A DNA stretch of 64,000 bases from the NCBI GenBank assembly GCA_005116955.1, contig SWDI01000003.1:369335-433334 (forward strand), written 5' to 3'. A program made the position numbers and the translations under genes. Source of the DNA: Nitrospira sp. Its GTDB lineage: Bacteria; Nitrospirota; Nitrospiria; Nitrospirales; Nitrospiraceae. Shown here piece after piece: positions 60,071 to 64,000 of the stretch (position 1 is its first letter; the number at the start of each line of letters is the position of its first letter). The notes under the pieces were generated by a model, which was not told the origin of the DNA, did not search any database, and saw only the letters and a list, made by a program, of their open reading frames with translations.

Positions 60071-60512
60071 GCGCCACTGGGAATCGGACGCCCACCTGTC
60101 CTCCGTAGAGATACCCGGGGGAATCGGCGTCCCGTCCCGGAAGCGTTCCGCCGATCAGGACTCCGATGTACGGCACGGCCCGATCTTCTAGCGGTCCGAA
60201 GAGGACATGCCGGATGACTCGATTGAGCGGGCTCGTTTTAGGGAAATTCAAGACGTCGATGAAGTTATTCCAGCGGGGGTTGAGGAACAGCGAATGTTGA
60301 TCGGTGACAAAGTTAGGTGTGTGGTGGCTGTAGTACTGATACACCGTCCTCATCTCCAGTTGCCCATATCGAAGAGCCGTGATCCCCACCTGCGCCGCGA
60401 TGACTCTGGCCTGTGGCGCGAAGCTGCGTTGGTTGAAGGAGATATCAAAGTTAATGGGACGGAGCGGAAGAATGTCGAGCACCGCCTCTTGGCTCACTGC
60501 TTCACCCGGCAT
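59961..60512 (-). CDS. Acyloxyacyl hydrolase / PagL-like outer-membrane protein
   Basis: Beta-barrel-like; GGTLPGRDADSPGYLYGGQVGVRFPVAHGFSVDMGLQYTRF...QWLFTIGVRL. Confidence 0.5.
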   Translation of the reverse strand: MPGEAVSQEAVLDILPLRPINFDISFNQRSFAPQARVIAAQVGITALRYGQLEMRTVYQYYSHHTPNFVTDQHSLFLNPRWNNFIDVLNFPKTSPLNRVIRHVLFGPLEDRAVPYIGVLIGGTLPGRDADSPGYLYGGQVGVRFPVAHGFSVDMGLQYTRFEIDFKDRADLSQQWLFTIGVRL

Positions 60513-60799
60513 CGCAGTTATGAGCAGGAATACAGCGACCAGAAATCGTGAAGCCTTGGTTTGCAGTGCGCCACCTCGCGACCGTATCGTTACAAATTCC
60601 CGCTCGCTACATGATAGCGCAAGGCGAGGATGGATTTTCTAAACTTTTTCTGGAGGCTTGCTTAGGCGATCGCCAGGCATGCGATCCCGTGACAGATTCA
60701 GTCTGTCGCACACGATATCTGGGTATAGTAAATGGGTAGGTACGGGGCAACGAGAAAAGTGGCAGTAGACCATCGTCGCTATGTTAAAATCCGCCTCGC

Positions 60800-60889
60800 G
60801 CCGGAGTGGCGGAATAGGCAGACGCAAGGGACTTAAAATCCCTCGGGCTCAAAAGGCCCGTACCGGTTCGATCCCGGTCTCCGGCACCA
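60800..60889 (+). tRNA. tRNA-Leu (anticodon TAA)
   Basis: gccggag...ctccggcacca acceptor stem with encoded CCA; anticodon arm aggga-cttaaaa-tccct; ggttcgatccc T-arm; long variable arm. Confidence 0.95.
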
Positions 60890-60963
60890 CGATCAACAGG
60901 TAAGGTTCAGGCAGACAAGACTCAGCGGGTGCGTTGACTTTTAATATAGCGAAAGAAGGATTT

Positions 60964-61212
60964 ATGGACGTCAAGAAAGGACTTGTACTTGTCGGGAGCG
61001 TGGCCCTGGCTATTTTGGTCTTGGTAGGGGGGGCATGGGTCGTTACTGCGCCCCCGGAGAATATAGAGGCTTGGAAGGCGACGCAGTGCAACGAATACGT
61101 GGACCAGTTGGAAATGCTCAATCGTTACAAACTATTCTGGTCGTTTGTCCAACGGCGAGGGGCATTTAACGATTGCTTGAAAAGGATAGAGGAAAACGCC
61201 CAGAAACCCTAA
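60964..61212 (+). CDS. Hypothetical membrane-anchored protein
   Basis: MDVKKGLVLVGSVALAILVLVGGAWVV signal anchor. Confidence 0.6.
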   Translation: MDVKKGLVLVGSVALAILVLVGGAWVVTAPPENIEAWKATQCNEYVDQLEMLNRYKLFWSFVQRRGAFNDCLKRIEENAQKP

Positions 61213-61227
61213 ATCGATCGACGGCCT

Positions 61228-61842
61228 ATGGTCCGAGTGTTCTGTGCGGCATCACGGCGCTCATGTCGAGAAGGAATTGTGACTACCCTCCAACCAGTTG
61301 GCCAATGTCTCGGCGATGGGAGGCAGTCGTTTATGAGGTTCTGCCGAAGATGCAAAGGGGTCAGACGAGCGAAGCCGTGGTGCCCCACTCTCGACACACT
61401 CCTCTTTCGTGACGGATTGTTATTCTCCACTGGTTGTCTCTTCCGCGCTGTTCCTCTGGTTTTCTCCCTCCTGGTTGCGTTCCAATTGCTAAGCGAGGCG
61501 CCTGCGTTTGCGGAATGGCTGTTGGTTGATGGTAACAACAAGGCAAAGATCTATGTCGATTCCGAGACCATCATCCGGAATGGTGAGCGGGTGAGCGTGA
61601 GGGTTTTGGATGATCTGAGGACCGCTCAGACACGATGGTTCAAGACGTACTTGTCTTCGCGCGGCCAGGAAGAGCACGACTGTTCGAACGAGCGCTTTCG
61701 GCTGCTGGCAGTGGAACATTTCGCTGGGAACATGGGAGCTGGTGAGGTGGTGTATCAGAAGTCAGGTGAGTCGGCCTGGGCACCTATTCCCAAAGGGACT
61801 CTCGCTCAATCAGTCTGGAAATTCGTCTGCAAGAAGAAGTGA
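61228..61842 (+). CDS. Surface-adhesin protein E-like secreted protein
   Basis: AEWLLVDGNNKAKIYVDSETIIRNGERVSVRVLDDLRTAQ...IPKGTLAQSVWKFVCKKK; start may be downstream. Confidence 0.65.
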   Translation: MVRVFCAASRRSCREGIVTTLQPVGQCLGDGRQSFMRFCRRCKGVRRAKPWCPTLDTLLFRDGLLFSTGCLFRAVPLVFSLLVAFQLLSEAPAFAEWLLVDGNNKAKIYVDSETIIRNGERVSVRVLDDLRTAQTRWFKTYLSSRGQEEHDCSNERFRLLAVEHFAGNMGAGEVVYQKSGESAWAPIPKGTLAQSVWKFVCKKK

Positions 61843-61870
61843 TGGGTGGGGTAGACGGGTGCAGGGAGAA

Positions 61871-62188
61871 TCACGGCGAGGGTTTTTCCTGTCCACACAT
61901 CCAGCAGACGCCAAACTGACTTTCATGCCGCTCGCCGCATCCTGGGCATGTCCAGAAGTCTTGGTTTATTGGCAGTAACTCAGTTTCTTCTTCAAGTAAT
62001 TGACGTGCGTGATCGTAATCCTGATCTTGGAGTACCCACAGCTCCGGGAAAATCTCCACAAAGGGAATCTCTCCGGCAAGTCCTGAGGAACGCTGGTTCT
62101 TAATCATGCACTGGATGCCGGCCTGCTCAAGCAGTTCTTTGCGCATCTCAACCTCGATTAAGTTCTGAGAGACAAATACTTGTTTCAC
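61871..62188 (-). CDS. DUF2007-like protein with C-terminal zinc ribbon
   Basis: MKQVFVSQNLIEVEMRKELLEQAGIQCMIKNQRSSGLAGEIPFVEIFPELWVLQDQDYDHARQLL...CPGCGERHESQFGVCWMCG. Confidence 0.88.
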   Translation of the reverse strand: MKQVFVSQNLIEVEMRKELLEQAGIQCMIKNQRSSGLAGEIPFVEIFPELWVLQDQDYDHARQLLEEETELLPINQDFWTCPGCGERHESQFGVCWMCGQEKPSP

Positions 62189-62205
62189 GAAGATCTGCCA
62201 GGATG

Positions 62206-62298
62206 CCCCGCTCGGAAGAGCGGGGATGAATGGCAGCCCATAGCGAAGCGGAGGCCAATCCCTCTTGGTTTACAAGAGCCCCGCCTGGAAGGGCGGGG
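62206..62298. repeat. Pair of related GC hairpins
   Basis: ccccgctcggaagagcgggg (62206-62225) and ccccgcctggaagggcgggg (62279-62298). Confidence 0.7.
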
Positions 62299-62406
62299 TT
62301 CTTTACTCAAGTACCCTAGATCCCGTCTGATCGTGAGTCAAGAATCCAGCTTCTGCCGCTAAGTTTGCCTTGACCTTCGGTCAATACTCGTGTAACCATC
62401 GGCTAC

Positions 62407-62763
62407 ATGATGGATCGTGAAGAGATTGCCATCGGGGTCTACCTCCGGCAAACAGCCGGTGACCGGCCTGGGATTATCGCGGTTGTCCACCGGGTCGGGA
62501 CAAGCTTGTCAGGGGAGTGGTTCTTTCAGTTGCGGTACCTTGGTTGTCCAGCCGGAACGAGGAAGAGGCCTGGTTCAGAGTGGAGTTTGAATCTTCGAGA
62601 AAAAGATCTGGCCCACTTCGACCTGATCGGACCATGGATCTCTGCGCAGACCTTGCTGGCATCGCGCCCGCCTTCCTCCAAACGAAAGAAAGAGCCCGCG
62701 CTTCTGACGTGGAGACGAGGGAGTCCACATCCGGATCAGCTTCGGATATTTGACGATTACTGA
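62407..62763 (+). CDS. Hypothetical protein
   Basis: 118-aa ORF with plausible composition; no family recognised. Confidence 0.5.
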   Translation: MMDREEIAIGVYLRQTAGDRPGIIAVVHRVGTSLSGEWFFQLRYLGCPAGTRKRPGSEWSLNLREKDLAHFDLIGPWISAQTLLASRPPSSKRKKEPALLTWRRGSPHPDQLRIFDDY

Positions 62764-62896
62764 GCGCAGCATCAGATCACAAGTGCTCTGGCCGCATCAC
62801 AAGCTTCCATCGGCTCCATAGAGCCTGTCTGACGTTGGTTCTTTGGCCATTGTTTTGGAGGTTATAGGTAACCTTTGGCTCCTACAAGGATGTTGA

Positions 62897-63208
62897 TTAC
62901 CTGTTTGCCCAAGGTTTGGGCTTCATACCGGAGAGATTTCTTGCGCCATGGACGATCGCCAGAATCTGAGCAGACCCTTTCTTTAGCCGATAGATCACTC
63001 GATAGCTTTGGAAAAGGAGTTCACGAATCTTTGGATCGGAGGCTTCAGGAACAAGTCGGCCACTTTCAGGGAATGAGGCAAGCCGATCAACCGAGAGGAT
63101 GAGACGCTCAACGATGGTATCAGCATACTCAGCGGAGTCTCTGGCAATGTAGTCTTGGATGTTTTCGAGATCCGAAACGGCGGGTTCAGTCCACTCGATG
63201 CGGGTCAT
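62897..63208 (-). CDS. ParE/RelE-family toxin
   Basis: MTRIEWTEPAVSDLENIQDYIARDSAEYADTIVERLILSVDRLASFPESGRLVPEASDPKIRELLFQSYRVIYRL. Confidence 0.93.
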   Translation of the reverse strand: MTRIEWTEPAVSDLENIQDYIARDSAEYADTIVERLILSVDRLASFPESGRLVPEASDPKIRELLFQSYRVIYRLKKGSAQILAIVHGARNLSGMKPKPWANR

Positions 63209-63384
63209 TTTTTAAGGAAGCGCTTTTTTACCGCATCGTGCGGCACCACTTTTCCTTCATCCGCCGCCTGAATGCCGGCTTCAATCTTCTTCCGGAGGTA
63301 AATCTCGTACATGATATCGTCCCACGTGGATTTCTCCGGCAACTTCTTCATCATCTCCAGCGCTTGCTTCTTCACTGTTGGCAT
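63205..63384 (-). CDS. Cognate antitoxin (59 aa)
   Basis: MPTVKKQALEMMKKLPEKSTWDDIMYEIYLRKKIEAGIQAADEGKVVPHDAVKKRFLKK*; ATGA overlap with the toxin start; missed by the ORF track because of length. Confidence 0.82.
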   Translation of the reverse strand: MPTVKKQALEMMKKLPEKSTWDDIMYEIYLRKKIEAGIQAADEGKVVPHDAVKKRFLKK

Positions 63385-63516
63385 ATGTGCCCTCTCAATA
63401 CTTGGCCCAAAGTGTAGGCCCCACTTGGCAGAGAGTCAAGAATACCACTCAGCTACGTTGCCGACACCCATCAAGGGTTGAGGTTGGAAACAGGTCGGAG
63501 CGGCGGCTCAGTGGGG

Positions 63517-63705
63517 ATTCACCAAGCTGAGGTGTGAAAGCTTCTGCTCGGTCAGATGGCGGGTTTTTCTATCGAGTGCCTGGTGCATTTTCTTTCGCTG
63601 CTAGGACAAGACGTGGAAGTGACAGTTCACGAAGCTCCACGCGGAAGGCGGCGAGGGACAGTCAGGGTGAGAAGGGGTAAAAAGCCGAAAAAGATTGCTG
63701 GCTAA
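63517..63705 (+). pseudogene. XRE/HTH-type antitoxin (HTH_37-like) C-terminal remnant with in-frame stop
   Basis: Reads IHQAEV*KLLLGQMAGFSIECLVHFLSLLGQDVEVTVHEAP; TGA at 63535-63537 where a Ser codon is expected. Confidence 0.65.
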
Positions 63706-64000
63706 CCTGCCGAACGAGAGCATGGTCTTTGCTTTACCGGTGCGCCTCATTGAGCATGGTGGGAAGTGTAGGGGATGAACCTACTGCCCGCTGATTAAGA
63801 GTTCCGCCCCTCTCCAACCTGAGAACACTCAGGATACCCAAGACAACCAATTTTCACCACTTTCTGAGGATGAGGAATGAAAACACCTCATCCAAGTTTT
63901 CCTGAGTTATAACCAAATCTGGTGTTTGAGGGTTTGAAAAGACGCGGCGTATCTGGTTGATTTGTGATCGCGACACAACGAAGCAACCAAAGGATACGCC

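Noticed and set aside
1-64000. CRISPR array or Cas genes
   Set aside because: No regularly spaced direct repeats and no Cas-like ORFs seen.
1-64000. Prophage
   Set aside because: No capsid, terminase, portal, tail or phage integrase-like ORFs recognised in the track.

Overview
This 64 kb window is a chromosomal segment of a moderately GC-rich bacterium. The gene content suggests the Nitrospira lineage: an NxrC-like heme-binding protein, multiheme cytochromes c, H+-pyrophosphatase and Pup. That assignment is inference. The backbone carries: (i) a TPR / TatA / NHL / ethylbenzene-dehydrogenase-type heme protein / PDZ / two pentaheme cytochromes block; (ii) hppA - pup - recJ - relA/spoT; (iii) a signalling block (HDOD, GGDEF) and deoB / deoC / mltG / ruvX / alaS / recX / recA on the minus strand; (iv) an AddAB-like nuclease-helicase pair, lgt, tRNA-Leu(TAA) and several envelope or sensor proteins. 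Accessory parts are: an AIPR-family gene next to a DUF4160/DUF2442 pair; an integron-cassette-like stretch (about 20.7-23.0 kb) with attC-like sites but no integrase in the window; a toxin-antitoxin-rich stretch with DUF3800 and an IS110 element whose upstream flank can fold like a bridge RNA; and a minus-strand block joining a PaeR7I/XhoI-like restriction-modification system to a DUF262 + HEPN gene pair. The DUF262-HEPN pair is the best candidate for an under-described system. A MITE-like repeat with terminal inverted repeats (aggatgtt...aacatcct) occurs at about four places. All family calls come from reading translations and motifs; no database search was run.
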